From NCBI GenBank assembly GCA_019925795.1, contig CM034309.1, positions 22,252,729 to 22,316,728 on the forward strand: DNA of 64,000 nt, given 5' to 3'. Below, in pieces: positions 32,020 to 42,475 of the stretch; the first letter of the stretch is position 1, and the number at the start of each line of letters is the position of its first letter. The translations under genes and the position numbers were made by a program. The notes beneath the pieces are model-generated. The model made no database searches, was not told where the DNA came from, and saw nothing but the letters and a program-made list of their open reading frames with translations. The stretch comes from Dendrobium chrysotoxum (taxonomy: Eukaryota > Streptophyta > Magnoliopsida > Asparagales > Orchidaceae).

Positions 32020-35000
32020 GGCAGGATGTTTGATTGGCATAGACCTCATTCATTATTGCATATCGAGCCTTCAGAAGAAGATATTTGGAGAGAGATCGAT
32101 GCATACGATCTCTGGCAGTCAGCTTCGATTTCAGATCGATTATATTGGCATAGGGAGATGTTGATTGATAGAGACATATATGATGGATTATTTATTAGAT
32201 CACCTCGCATGCCTCACTTTAATTCAGACTTGCCAGTTGGACATGACCCAGCAGATTGGATTATTACATACAAATTGCGATGTACTGATGGTGCCTCTTT
32301 GGAGAAAATTATGGAGGGCTTGAGCTATGGAAATCAGGACATTTTGCAGCCAGCAGCTGACCTTGCAGAGAGGACTGGTGCTATCCGTTTGCTCAGTTAT
32401 CGCTTACTGCACCACGAAATTGATGAGCGGAGTTACAATGAAGTATTTTGTAGTCCCATTCAGATTTTGAGAGGTTATATCAGTTGGGCTCGCTACACAC
32501 TTCAGATGCATCAGGAGGTATTGAAGCAAGCAGGGGTATATGAAGCTATTTACATCTCTTTATTTGATTATAGTCGTCTTTCTCCTTCCTGGCTTCAGAG
32601 CATTATCGGGCATTGGGATAATGCCACGAATACTTGTTGGGTTGGACCCAATGAGATGACGATTATACTCTGGGACCTATGTATCATTTCAGGCTTGCCG
32701 ATTTTAGGTGTTCCATACGAGGAGTGTATTCCTGCTGACTATGATTTATTTAGTCGCCGACCAGCAGGACAGCAGAGGAGAGGAGAGTTTGTTTACTCAG
32801 TTGGACTCCATCAAAGTTTGAGGCACTACTACCATATTTGTCAGCAGAAAAAGAGGGGCCGCGGTCGTAGAGCGATGATTTACTTGGATACCTGGATTGA
32901 GAGTTTACTATTTCCAGACATGCTCACTACAGAGTTTGCACATATTTATGATCCTTTTAGCAAGGCGTCGAATGATACAGAGTAGCTTTCAGGGGATTTG
33001 TTTGAGCCAGGGTCAGCAGAAGTATTACAACCTATTTCAGCCAGAGGATTTTCAGACGATATGCTTTTGGTGTCTTTCATTGCTACATGGCTTTGTTACT
33101 TTGTCTCTCCTAGCCAGAGCAGAGTTTTTCGACCCAGCACACTTTTAATGGCTAGTTTGATAGCGAGCGGGAGGAGAGTCTCACTGGCCCCTGCAGTTCT
33201 TGCACAGATTTATCATAGTTTGGGGCATATTTATGCTACATGCGGTCGTGGTCACTGTAGCGTGGAGATTCCTTGGCATTATATCCACGGGTGGATACAT
33301 GTACACATTGCAGGTGCTTTTAGTTGCCCAGAGCTACCGGATTACTTTATAGAGCATCATTTTCCTTCTCTGATCCAGTTAGCCAGAGCAACCTCCTCTA
33401 CAAACAGAGCTCAGATCCGGTTGTTTATGTTTGCACCGTTACAGATGACCGATCGTTATAGACTGATCTACAGATCTCCTCCTGGTCTCTTACCTCCACA
33501 GTGCTTTGGAGTACCACTAGTGGATTCTCAGTCTGAGAGGAGCACTCCCACTTTACTTTCCAGGTCAGGCTATGTACCGATTGCTTCATATTTGATTAGT
33601 ATGAGACCTGGTTGGGTTTGCTACAGATGGCACGGTTCAGTGGTACTGGAGGGATATAATCCCAACAGGGCTGCGAGACAATTTGGACTAATTCAGGCCA
33701 CACCTTTAAATGGATTACCGGTTGTTCCTGGGATAGTTGACACACGTCAACTAGGCTCTCTTTCGTTGTCTGTACGTTTGGAGGCAGCTTCCATGACCTG
33801 GGCATTTCTTCTTCGCCTTGGGACAGGTTCTCGATTCTATATCCCTCATATGGATGCTCCGACGGGCATTTCACACCTACGGTTGTCTTGGATTCGGCAT
33901 ACATTTTCTTCTTTCTTTGAGCTGGGAATCCGAGCATATAGCAGACAGATTAGAAGACAGAGACCGTCAGGGTACCCTTCAGTACCTCAGGGCCATACTA
34001 CTGTGTATAGGGAGACCTCTAGAGTTGATGATAGAAGGAGGAAAAGGAGCCCTGAGCCTACTTTCAGACATGATGGTCTAGGTATGTGATGTATATTATT
34101 TTTTTTATTTATGATTTTATTTTTCATGCATACTGACATGCAAATATTATAGTGTTTAGCAATAGACCAACCTCTCCTCCTACCAATAGGGGCCACCCTA
34201 AGCGTCAGGCTTCCCACGACGTTCCAGGTTAAATCACCATTCTTTATTAATATATGTTTATTTCAAAATTTTCTTGGATTTAGATTTTTATGATACATTT
34301 TCTCCTCTTGTTGCAGTATCCAGACATATCCCTGCCGACCTGCCAAGTTCTTCTATTTTGGAGCCGGATACTTTACCTACTCCTCCAGGCTTCCCTTTTC
34401 CTGTTTTCTTACCGGATCACAGTACCACTTTGAGCCCAGTACCAGGTATTATTATGGGTGTCTTTGATTTTCTGTATTTCTTCCTTCCATTTCTTTTGTT
34501 AATGTGTATATATTTAAATGCAGAACCTGGATTTATACTAGGTATTTTGGGTGTGGAGAATCGTCTGGCTATTGAATATGCGCCTGATGATGGTGAAGGT
34601 AAATATATATATTTATTTACCTATTCATTTCATTAATCAATATTTCTCCTTTTCATTTTTCTTTGGATATATGCATAGGTGAACAGTCATCCTCCTCTCC
34701 ACTTGCAGACAGTGATTCTACACAGATGTTGTTTGAGGATGCTACTGATGCCACTGTTACAGAGTTAGCTGTTTCACCTTCTCCTTTCTCAGATTCATCT
34801 TGGGTGATTGTAGATGATGTACCAGAAAGCTCCTCACCAAGTGTTACTGCCCACTTAGGTGACCATTACTTGGCAGATTTGCCAAATCAGATCCACCCTT
34901 CAGGTATTTATTATTGTTCTTTGAAGTTTTATATTATTTTTATTGTCCCTTTTTTCTTATAACTCTAATTATGCCTTATGCTCAGGTTCAGAGCTAGCAT

Positions 35001-35692
35001 GTTTTATGTCCAGAGTACCTTCTCGAGCTCGTAGATATTTTGGTCATCAGCCGCCGAGTAGTGCTCGTCACATTGTTACTTCATTACGGCACCTACTACT
35101 AGGAGTGGACCTTAATGACTTGCCATTACCGAATTTGACTAGTTTCTGTGTTGAGGCTTCTCTACTTCTAGACTGTGCTGCAACTTCTGGACTTCGGGAT
35201 ACTGCTTTAGAGACATGGGAGTACCTTTGTCGTGTTATTGCTTTTGGGTTGTACCGGTTGCACTTTGTCTTCCAGGAGTTAACAGTTGGAGTTCCTGATG
35301 ATTTAGAGGATGGAGTGAGAGTTGCTTGGGACAGGATGAAGAGGGCCCGCATGGATCTTAACTTTGGCCTTCAAGCTTTGAGGCGTTGCCAGCGGGATAT
35401 TTCAGAGGAGCAACTTGAGCTCTTAGAGATATCAGCAGAGCTCAGGGCTTTGAGGCAGAGGGGGAGACTTCTTTTGGAGAGACGACTAGAGCTTCGAGTA
35501 GCAGCCGCTTATACTGAGGAGGACTTTGTTTGGGTGGTAGCTGAGGTTGAGAGATTAGAACAAGCTTTGTCATCATCAACCGAAGAATTTGACTTATTGC
35601 ATCATCAGTTGGAGACCGCTCAGACTAGGCGGATGATGCTACATGATCATTTGCTCAGAGCTAGACAGCAGATATGCAGCATTCAGTTCTGA
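32020..35692 (+). CDS. antisense plant mobile domain (PMD) gene, right copy, six coding exons
   Basis: Exons: 32020-34081 (ATG 32026), 34153-34227, 34317-34445, 34524-34598, 34679-34903, 34986-35692. Every intron has GT..AG ends and sits in phase 1; an acceptor before 32020 implies a further upstream, probably non-coding exon in the LTR. Together 1089 codons, open except for a TAG at 32983-32985. The first exon carries the PMD domain (PF10536; Trp-Leu-Gln, Asn-Thr-Cys-Trp, Glu-Met-Thr-Ile, Gly-Leu-Pro, then a hydrophobic Phe-Ile-Ala-Thr-Trp-Leu region). The small exons code for a Ser/Pro/Asp-rich linker. The last exon codes for a Leu/Arg/Glu-rich helical, coiled-coil-like tail. It lies convergent to pol, opposite to the element's own transcript, so its introns are not spliced from the genomic RNA. 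PMD relatives act in nuclear gene regulation; the role here is unknown. Confidence 0.82.
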
Positions 35693-35841
35693 CTTTAATA
35701 GCTTCTCTGGCTTCTTTCTGGTACGTACATGTATATTTTATGTATGTTTACACATGTATTTTATGCATTTCCTTCTCTTTTTGTTTTATTTTATTGACAT
35801 GTTTTTAGACTTTTAGTCTTTATATCCATCAAATGTGACTT

Positions 35842-36412
35842 AACCCTTAGGTTTGTGAGTATATAGAGTGTTCGGTCTTTTAGACTTATTGAACTTATTT
35901 TTATCTTCAACCAGTTAAGTAGGTTGATAAAAATAGTTCGACCCCTAGGTGGGTATAGTTTTTAAAGGTTCGGTCCTTTAGACTTATTGAACCTGTATTT
36001 TGATTTTCAACCCTTATATAGGTTGATGAAAATAGCTCGACCCTTAGGTTTATGAGCATAGAAGATTTTATAGGTTCAGTCCTTGAACCAATACTTTGTT
36101 TTAACCATTTAGGTTGATGTGACTAGCTCGACCCTTAGGTTTATGAGCAAAGTAGATTTCAAAGTTTGGCCCTTAGGCTTGTTGAATTTTATGGATTTAG
36201 CTCGACCCTTAGGTTTATGAGCGTAGAAGAAGGTTTCAAAGTTCGGCCCTTAGGCTTGCCGAACTTTGTGGATTTTATTTCTCAACCTTTCAAGTAGGCT
36301 GATAAAAAATAGAGCTCGACCCTTAGGTTTATGAGCTTGAGGGATTTTTAGAGGTTCGGCCTTCAGGCTTGTCGAACCTGTAGATTTTAGCTCGACCCTT
36401 AGGTTTGTGAGC
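35842..36412. repeat. stem-loop array between convergent PMD and pol genes
   Basis: About 15 short inverted repeats in three alternating types: GCTC..GAGC around CGACCCTTAGGTTTAT (36035-36057, 36126-36148, 36210-36232, 36314-36336, 36390-36412); GGTTCG..CGAACC variants (35870-35894, 35967-35993, 36073-36089, 36241-36264, 36353-36378); and CAACC..GGTTG variants (35908-35926, 36008-36025, weaker 36103-36115). The loops often contain CCTTAGG.TT. Confidence 0.75.
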
Positions 36413-36427
36413 AGTGCAATTTTGTAA

Positions 36428-36602
36428 TTCCCTTATTTCATTTGGCAAAGGGATATTTTTACCTCCTAACTTTCTGGCGGGAATTGAATTCATCTCCTAC
36501 ATTGCAGGAGAATATAAAAATTACCTCCTGTCTTTCAGGAGGGTATTGAATTTATCTCCTACATTGCAGGAGAATATAAAATTGCCTCCTGTCTTCAGGA
36601 GG
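36428..36602. repeat. stem-loop array CTCCT/AGGAG downstream of integrase
   Basis: Hairpins at 36428-36452 (TCCCT/AGGGA), 36494-36510 (CTCCT/AGGAG), 36524-36542 (CCTCCTG/CAGGAGG), 36556-36572 and 36585-36602. A further one is at 36636-36659 (CATACATAA/TTATGTATG). They lie just past the integrase 3' end on its strand and may act as 3'-end or stability signals (inference). Confidence 0.75.
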
Positions 36603-36700
36603 GGACTTAGATAACTTTTGATTGGTAGGCAGATTCATACATAACATTTTTATGTATGATATTTCTTCAGGTATTGGCCATTAATTGGTGGCATGGGCCT

Positions 36701-37252
36701 TTAACCTTTTAGGTCTATGAGTTGATAGGCTCCTCCTTCATAAACTATTTCGATGATGAAGGGTCCTTCCCAAATTGGGTCAAATTTACCGCCAAGGCGA
36801 CGGTGAGAAATTATAGGTCTTCGGCGAACTAGAATAAGTTCACCCTCTTTGAAACTTCTAGGACGAACCATTCTATCATGAGCCCTAGTCATTCTTGCTT
36901 TGTAGGATTCTAAACTTTGTTGAGCTCGAAGTCGAACTTCATCAAGAGCTTCAAGCTCTTCAAGTCGTAGAAGATCATTTTCTTCTTTAGTTAATTTGTA
37001 TTGAACAGCAATACGAAGAGACGGCAACTCAACCTCGAGAGGTAATATTGCCTCAGTTCCGAAAACTAGTGAATATGGGGTGGCCTGCGTTGCTGTTTTA
37101 TAAGTGGTGCGATATGCCCACAGAGCTTCTGTCAATTTATCGTGCCATTCTCTCTTATTTTTAGAGAGAATTTTCTTAAGCAATTTTACCAAGGTTTTGT
37201 TAAAAGCTTCAGCTAAACCATTAGCTCGTGGATTATATATTGAAGAATAGCG
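36701..37252 (-). CDS. pol: integrase C-terminal part, right copy
   Basis: In frame with 37253-40537 and separated from it only by a TAG at 37253-37255. Directly after the stop comes the Tyr-Asn-Pro-Arg-Ala-Asn-Gly motif with the third catalytic acidic residue (Glu, in Leu-Ala-Glu-Ala-Phe-Asn), then the C-terminal DNA-binding part and a chromodomain-less tail. The first methionine lies at 37192. Lack of a chromodomain fits Tat rather than chromoviruses. Confidence 0.82.
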   Translation of the reverse strand, partial: RYSSIYNPRANGLAEAFNKTLVKLLKKILSKNKREWHDKLTEALWAYRTTYKTATQATPYSLVFGTEAILPLEVELPSLRIAVQYKLTKEENDLLRLEELEALDEVRLRAQQSLESYKARMTRAHDRMVRPRSFKEGELILVRRRPIISHRRLGGKFDPIWEGPFIIEIVYEGGAYQLIDLKG

Positions 37253-40200
37253 CTAATCTATTTTATGTCGTTCGATAAATTTATAGATTTTAGCACTTTT
37301 AAAGGACGTACCATTGTCAGATATAACTCGCCGTGGTACTCCAAATCGATAAACAATATTATCTCGAAAGAATTTCATCACATTATCTGCTTTAACTTCT
37401 CTTAAGGGAATTGCTTCAGCCCATTTTGAGAAGTAGTCAGTGGCAGCAAGGATGAACCGATGTCCTAAAGAAGATGGTGGTTCTATAGGACCTATTATAT
37501 TTGTGCCCCAGCTTTCAAATGGCCATGACATTACAGTATGGTGTAGCGGATTGGGAGGTCGATGCATGATATCTCCATGCACTTGACATTGATGGCATTT
37601 TTTAGCATGGTCAATACAATCTTGAACCATGCTTGGCCAATAGTATCCCATACGTTTAATTTTGATTTTCATTTTTGGTCCAGATTGGTGTGCACCACAC
37701 AATCCTTCGTGTATTTCACTTATAACTTTTTGGGATTCATCGGGACCCAAACATCGTAGCCACGTTTGATCAAATGATCTACGATATAATGTATCATTCA
37801 CGAAAGCATATCTTAATGCTCTTCGTGATATTTGCGAAGCCATAGATTTACTTTCGGGCAATCTCCCTTCCTTGAAGTATCTTATGAATGGATCTCTCCA
37901 ATCATTTTCATCAGATACAGCCAAGCTCTTTTGCATTTCTTTTCCTTCATCCTCTTGTATGATAGCTGGAGTTAATGCATTCCTATTTTGAACAGTTATG
38001 AGGATTGGATCCTCCTGAGGATTTGCTAATTCTTTGGCTAGCTTTGCAAGTGCATCAGCTTTGCCATTTTCACTGCGTGTAATTCTAGTGAGAGTTACTT
38101 CAGGAATTTGTTGTAGAAGTTTCAGAGCATACTCATGATACAAGATTAATTCAGGCTTATTGATTTTGAAAGCGCCTATTATTTGTTTGATGATGAGTTG
38201 AGAATCTCCATATATATGGAGTTTTTGAATGTTCATGTTAATTGCCAACTCAAGGCCTGCTATTAAGGCTTCATATTCAGCCTCATTATTAGTGCGAGGC
38301 TCTGTTAAGCTATAGGAATATCGGAGTATCCCTTTTTGGGGCGTAACAAATATAAGGCCAACGCCCACCTGAATTGTTGGAAATTTAGGTGGCTTGGCAG
38401 GTTTTATTGATGAAGCTCCATCGAAATAGAGCTCCCATTCTTGTATATTTTCTCTTTCCTCCACATCAAGTGTTTGCTCATCTGGCAATTCATCGTTGAG
38501 TGGAGAATCTGCAGGTAAAGGATGGGCTGCTAGAAAATCAGCTAGAGCCTGTCCTTTCACTGCTTTTTGTGGCATATATGTTATGTCAAATTGCATTAGC
38601 AAGACAGCCCATTTGGCTAGACGACCAGTGAGAGTGGGTCTCCTCATTAAAAATTTTAATGGATCCACTTTAGATATTAAAGTGATTTTATGGGATAACA
38701 TATAATGCCGAAGTTTTTGAGTGGCAAAGATCAATGCTAAGCATTGCTTTTCTATAGGTGAATATTTAGATTCTGCCCCTATCAATCGTCGGCTGATATA
38801 ATAAAGGGCATTTTCTTTGCCATCTTCATTTGTTTGTGCTAGCAATGCTCCGAGTGATTTTTCAAGAGCAGCTGTATATAAGATTAGGGGTTTCCCTGGG
38901 ATTGGGACAGCAAGGATTGGAGGATGTAGCAAATATTGTTTTATGCTATTAAATGCCTCTTGACATGCATCATCCCATATGAAAGGTGTATTTTTCTTCA
39001 TTAGACGTGCGAATGGTTGACATCTACCTGAAAGGTTAGATATAAACCTTCGAATATACGCCAATCTACCTTGGATTGAACAAAGTTGTTTTAACGTTTT
39101 TGGAGGTGGCATTTCCACTATTGCTTTAATTTTAGAGGGATCAATTTCAATTCCTCTATGACGCACAATAAATCCAAGAAATTTTCTGGAAGTAACACCG
39201 AAAGCACACTTTAATAGATTCATTTTCAAATTAAATTTTCGAATTCTTTCGAATACAATCCTAAGATCATTTACATGCTCATGTTGAACTTTACTTTTTA
39301 CAACCAAGTCATCAACATAACATTCAACATGTTTATGAATTAGATCATCGAAGATTCGAGTCATTGCCCTTTGATAGGTAGCCCCAGCATTTTTCAAGCC
39401 GAATGGCATCACCTTGTAGCAATATATGCCAATGGGAGTTCGAAATGAGGTGTGTTTTTCATCCTCTGGATCCATTTTGATTTGATTATAACCTGATGAT
39501 CCATCCATGAATGAGAACATGTCATGGTTCGATGTATTATCAACCATAAGTTCTGCATTTGGTAATGGGAAATCATCCTTTGGGCATGCTTTATTCAAAT
39601 CCCGGTAGTCTATACAAACACGGATTTGGCCATTCTTTTTCTTTACTGGAACGATATTAGCGATCCAATCAGCATACTTCTCTTCTCGAATAAAACCAGC
39701 TTCAATAAGCTTCTTAGTTTCAGCAATGACTTGTTCTTCAATTTCAAGTCGCATTCGCCTGGGTGCTTGCTTAATAGGCGGTATTCTAGTATTGATGGAG
39801 AGTTTATGCACTGCTACTTCTAGTGATAAACCAGGCATTTCAGTGTAATTCCATGCGAAACAGTCTTTGTATTCAAGAAGTAACATTTTCAGCTCCTCTG
39901 CTTTCTCCTGTGAGAGATTAGTGCTGAAGAATGTAGGTTTGGGATCCTCTTCTGTACCCAAATTTATTTCTTTGAGCTCATCTATAGTAGCTTGACCACC
40001 TTCTTCAAACTCTTTTGGAGCTTCTTTCAGATCTACAATCAGATCTTCAGTTTGATTTTCAGACTCTAATGGTCTCTCCTCCCTGTCTGTAATATTATAG
40101 GACGTTGCGCATGTAATATGCGGACGCCGGGGGTATTCAAGATAATGATAGGATGCTGCTCGTGTAAGATATGAATTTCGAGCATATCCAAGACCCCATG

Positions 40201-40537
40201 TTGTATACAAACCATTGCCAATGGGTTTTTGTGCTTGCTCGTTGTGCCAGAGCTTTCTGAAGTAACGAGCTTGCTTGCTCGTTTGCACAAAGAAGATTCT
40301 TCTTTCTATCAGCTTTCTCATAATTGGTGGAGGATATTGAGGAATGATTATCCTTAAATCTCCATTTCTCCAATCATCTTCGCATTCAATTTCAGGAGTA
40401 ATGTGATGCGGTATTACTCTTGATTTATAAAAGATAAATCCACGTTCATTGAGACCTCTTTTGGGGAGAACATAGAAGGTTTTTAATATTTTTATGTCTG
40501 TGTAAGAGGAAGAAGTCAATGTTTTGGAATGTGCCAC
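37253..40537 (-). CDS. pol: reverse transcriptase, dual RNase H and integrase, right copy
   Basis: 1094 codons without frameshift. Reverse transcriptase with Tyr-Val-Asp-Asp at residues 407-410; Ty3-type RNase H (about 530-620); archaeal-type RNase H with Asp 706 in Tyr-Phe-Asp-Gly-Ala-Ser, Asn-Asn-Glu-Ala-Glu-Tyr and Gly-Asp-Ser-Gln; integrase zinc-binding domain (His..His..Cys-His-Gln-Cys); integrase core. The first core residue, normally Asp in Trp-Gly-Met/x-Asp-Ile-x-Gly, is Asn 1013 here (codon 37499-37501); the second, Asp 1074, is present. The frame ends at a TAG. The two RNase H domains place the element in the Tat lineage. It would copy and integrate the element; the Asn suggests the integrase is inactive. 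Confidence 0.92.
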   Translation of the reverse strand: MAHSKTLTSSSYTDIKILKTFYVLPKRGLNERGFIFYKSRVIPHHITPEIECEDDWRNGDLRIIIPQYPPPIMRKLIERRIFFVQTSKQARYFRKLWHNEQAQKPIGNGLYTTWGLGYARNSYLTRAASYHYLEYPRRPHITCATSYNITDREERPLESENQTEDLIVDLKEAPKEFEEGGQATIDELKEINLGTEEDPKPTFFSTNLSQEKAEELKMLLLEYKDCFAWNYTEMPGLSLEVAVHKLSINTRIPPIKQAPRRMRLEIEEQVIAETKKLIEAGFIREEKYADWIANIVPVKKKNGQIRVCIDYRDLNKACPKDDFPLPNAELMVDNTSNHDMFSFMDGSSGYNQIKMDPEDEKHTSFRTPIGIYCYKVMPFGLKNAGATYQRAMTRIFDDLIHKHVECYVDDLVVKSKVQHEHVNDLRIVFERIRKFNLKMNLLKCAFGVTSRKFLGFIVRHRGIEIDPSKIKAIVEMPPPKTLKQLCSIQGRLAYIRRFISNLSGRCQPFARLMKKNTPFIWDDACQEAFNSIKQYLLHPPILAVPIPGKPLILYTAALEKSLGALLAQTNEDGKENALYYISRRLIGAESKYSPIEKQCLALIFATQKLRHYMLSHKITLISKVDPLKFLMRRPTLTGRLAKWAVLLMQFDITYMPQKAVKGQALADFLAAHPLPADSPLNDELPDEQTLDVEERENIQEWELYFDGASSIKPAKPPKFPTIQVGVGLIFVTPQKGILRYSYSLTEPRTNNEAEYEALIAGLELAINMNIQKLHIYGDSQLIIKQIIGAFKINKPELILYHEYALKLLQQIPEVTLTRITRSENGKADALAKLAKELANPQEDPILITVQNRNALTPAIIQEDEGKEMQKSLAVSDENDWRDPFIRYFKEGRLPESKSMASQISRRALRYAFVNDTLYRRSFDQTWLRCLGPDESQKVISEIHEGLCGAHQSGPKMKIKIKRMGYYWPSMVQDCIDHAKKCHQCQVHGDIMHRPPNPLHHTVMSWPFESWGTNIIGPIEPPSSLGHRFILAATDYFSKWAEAIPLREVKADNVMKFFRDNIVYRFGVPRRVISDNGTSFKSAKIYKFIERHKID

Positions 40538-40573
40538 AGGTACACGTACTATTTTGATGATGTCTGCAGATAT

Positions 40574-41629
40574 CTACTCTTCAGAGACTCTTATCATCGA
40601 AATTGAAACTTTTTGGAATTTCTTAGATATGGAACTGGGTCCTGGGTCCCCTTCTCCTTGAGATTCTGTAGCACCCTTGGGCTGATAAAGAAACTCTTCT
40701 TCTCCTTCAATGCTCGGTTTGTTTGAACACCGTACCTTATTTACGTGACTAGCTTCGTAATCAAAAGGAACAGTTGATAGTTCATTCCTTCTTTTCCCTA
40801 TGATTAGGGGCTTAAAAGTTGTGGAGATATCCTCTTCCTCTTCTGTATCACTACCAAGGTGAGGCACTGAGCAAATTTTCTTTGATTTATTCTTGCCTTT
40901 ATCTTTTGACTTTATTTTATCTAGTGTAGCGGCCTGAATCCTCAAAAGTTCACTGTCTTTTGGCATAAAGTACTTGGCATCATCATAAATTTTGACTTCG
41001 TGCACCAGGAACGGTTGTTCATCACCATCAATGCGATATTCTTCATTATCTCGAATGTATTTCATACATTGATGAAGCGTTGAGGGCACTATATCATACT
41101 CGTGGAGCCATGGTCTTCCGAGAAGTGCCCTGTATGATGTATTGGAATCAATGATGTGAAATGTTGCCTCTGTATTAAGTTCCCCAAAGTTTAGAGGTAA
41201 AACCAAGGACCCCAATATTCTTTGCCCTTGCTCATTGAATCCTTGTAGAAACACTGTGCTTCTGTTCAAATACTGGACGTCAAGGGCCAATCCTTTGAGC
41301 GTTTTGAGGCTCATTAGATTAACAGATGAACTTGGGTCGATCAAAATTCTATTTATTTCAATGTTGTTACTCTCCGCAGTAACATATAGTGGCCGATTAT
41401 GATCCGCAGCTCCCAGGAGAAGATCACTATCACAGAAAGTGATTGTAGCGGTGCTTTGTGTATGCAAAGCTTCTTTCAAGTTTTGCTCGGCAAAGAAGGC
41501 CTCGTACTGTTCAGGACTTTGCAAAGCTTTAATAAGTGTTTCCCGAAGGTTTTTAGACATAAGAAGGGCATCATAGACACTCAGCAATGCAGGTAATTTA
41601 CGGAGATGGGATAATATATTATAATCCAC
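40574..41629 (-). CDS. pro: aspartic protease region, right copy
   Basis: 351 codons in the same frame as gag and pol. The retropepsin-like domain spans about residues 80-200: Asp 98 in Leu-Ile-Asp-Pro-Ser-Ser (Pro in place of the usual Ser/Thr of the Asp-Ser/Thr-Gly triad) and a later Ala-Leu-Leu-Gly-Arg-Pro-Trp motif. It ends at a TAG (40574-40576) that is CAG in the left copy, so this stop arose in, or only remains in, this copy. The domain would cut the Gag-Pol polyprotein. Confidence 0.82.
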   Translation of the reverse strand: MDYNILSHLRKLPALLSVYDALLMSKNLRETLIKALQSPEQYEAFFAEQNLKEALHTQSTATITFCDSDLLLGAADHNRPLYVTAESNNIEINRILIDPSSSVNLMSLKTLKGLALDVQYLNRSTVFLQGFNEQGQRILGSLVLPLNFGELNTEATFHIIDSNTSYRALLGRPWLHEYDIVPSTLHQCMKYIRDNEEYRIDGDEQPFLVHEVKIYDDAKYFMPKDSELLRIQAATLDKIKSKDKGKNKSKKICSVPHLGSDTEEEEDISTTFKPLIIGKRRNELSTVPFDYEASHVNKVRCSNKPSIEGEEEFLYQPKGATESQGEGDPGPSSISKKFQKVSISMIRVSEE

Positions 41630-41758
41630 ATTTGCACTAGCAACTTTGGGTTTTAGAGGCTCTTGTGGAATAGCGGCCTCGTTGAGTTGAATATTCTTCT
41701 CTTTATCCTTTATTTTCTTTTGAGGTGGAGGAACCTGCTTTCTACTTCTCAGCTGAAT

Positions 41759-42409
41759 TTATGTCACCTCTGAAGATGAACTAGCTTCAGCTTGAGAGTT
41801 CTTTGAAATTTCCATGTCTTCAACTTCCTCGGACTTTGAGCTGCTCCCGAGTTTTGGGCATTTTCCTTTAAGAACCTTCTTACCCTTGTGATCACTTTCT
41901 TCATCAGGGAAATGTAATTCTTCATCTGAATCAGTAAAAGGTGATGGTGTATAATGTACTTCCTTAGAAGGCATTTCCACATCAGTTTTATAGATAGCAA
42001 GAAGTATATTGCGTCCTCTTGCAGCCCTTCCACCTCGTTTATTTATGACTCGACAAGTCTCGATTGGAATACTCTCTTCCTTTTCTGATTCCGAGTCGAG
42101 AAATAAATCAGCCATGTATTCCTCTAACATGATAGGACGCCTTGAAGGTTGCTGATATTCATCGATGGAATCAATATATTTTTGAATCAAAGTATTCTTC
42201 TTTACCAATTTCTTCTTCTTTTCTTTTTGAGATTTTGATCCAGACTTACGCTTTCCTTTTTGGTCTTTGAAGTACTTCGAAGATTTCTTCTTGCTTGAAC
42301 TGGCCCCCCCTGCCACTGAATTCTTTGAAGAAAAGAGTCTTGGATCAACTTCCAATTCTAGCGCACTTTTCCGACGAATGCCTTCAATGGCCAGTAGGAC
42401 ATTCATCAT
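41759..42409 (-). CDS. acidic/lysine-rich linker between Gag and protease, right copy
   Basis: Near-identical to 23940-24590, with the same bounding stops (TAG 42476-42478, TAA 41759-41761) in one continuous frame. Confidence 0.7.
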   Translation of the reverse strand: MMNVLLAIEGIRRKSALELEVDPRLFSSKNSVAGGASSSKKKSSKYFKDQKGKRKSGSKSQKEKKKKLVKKNTLIQKYIDSIDEYQQPSRRPIMLEEYMADLFLDSESEKEESIPIETCRVINKRGGRAARGRNILLAIYKTDVEMPSKEVHYTPSPFTDSDEELHFPDEESDHKGKKVLKGKCPKLGSSSKSEEVEDMEISKNSQAEASSSSEVT

Positions 42410-42475
42410 TTGTTTAGTTTTCTTTGAGATAAAGGTCTCCCAAGCATCTTCATCTTCCTCGGGCGCTTTTCCTTT

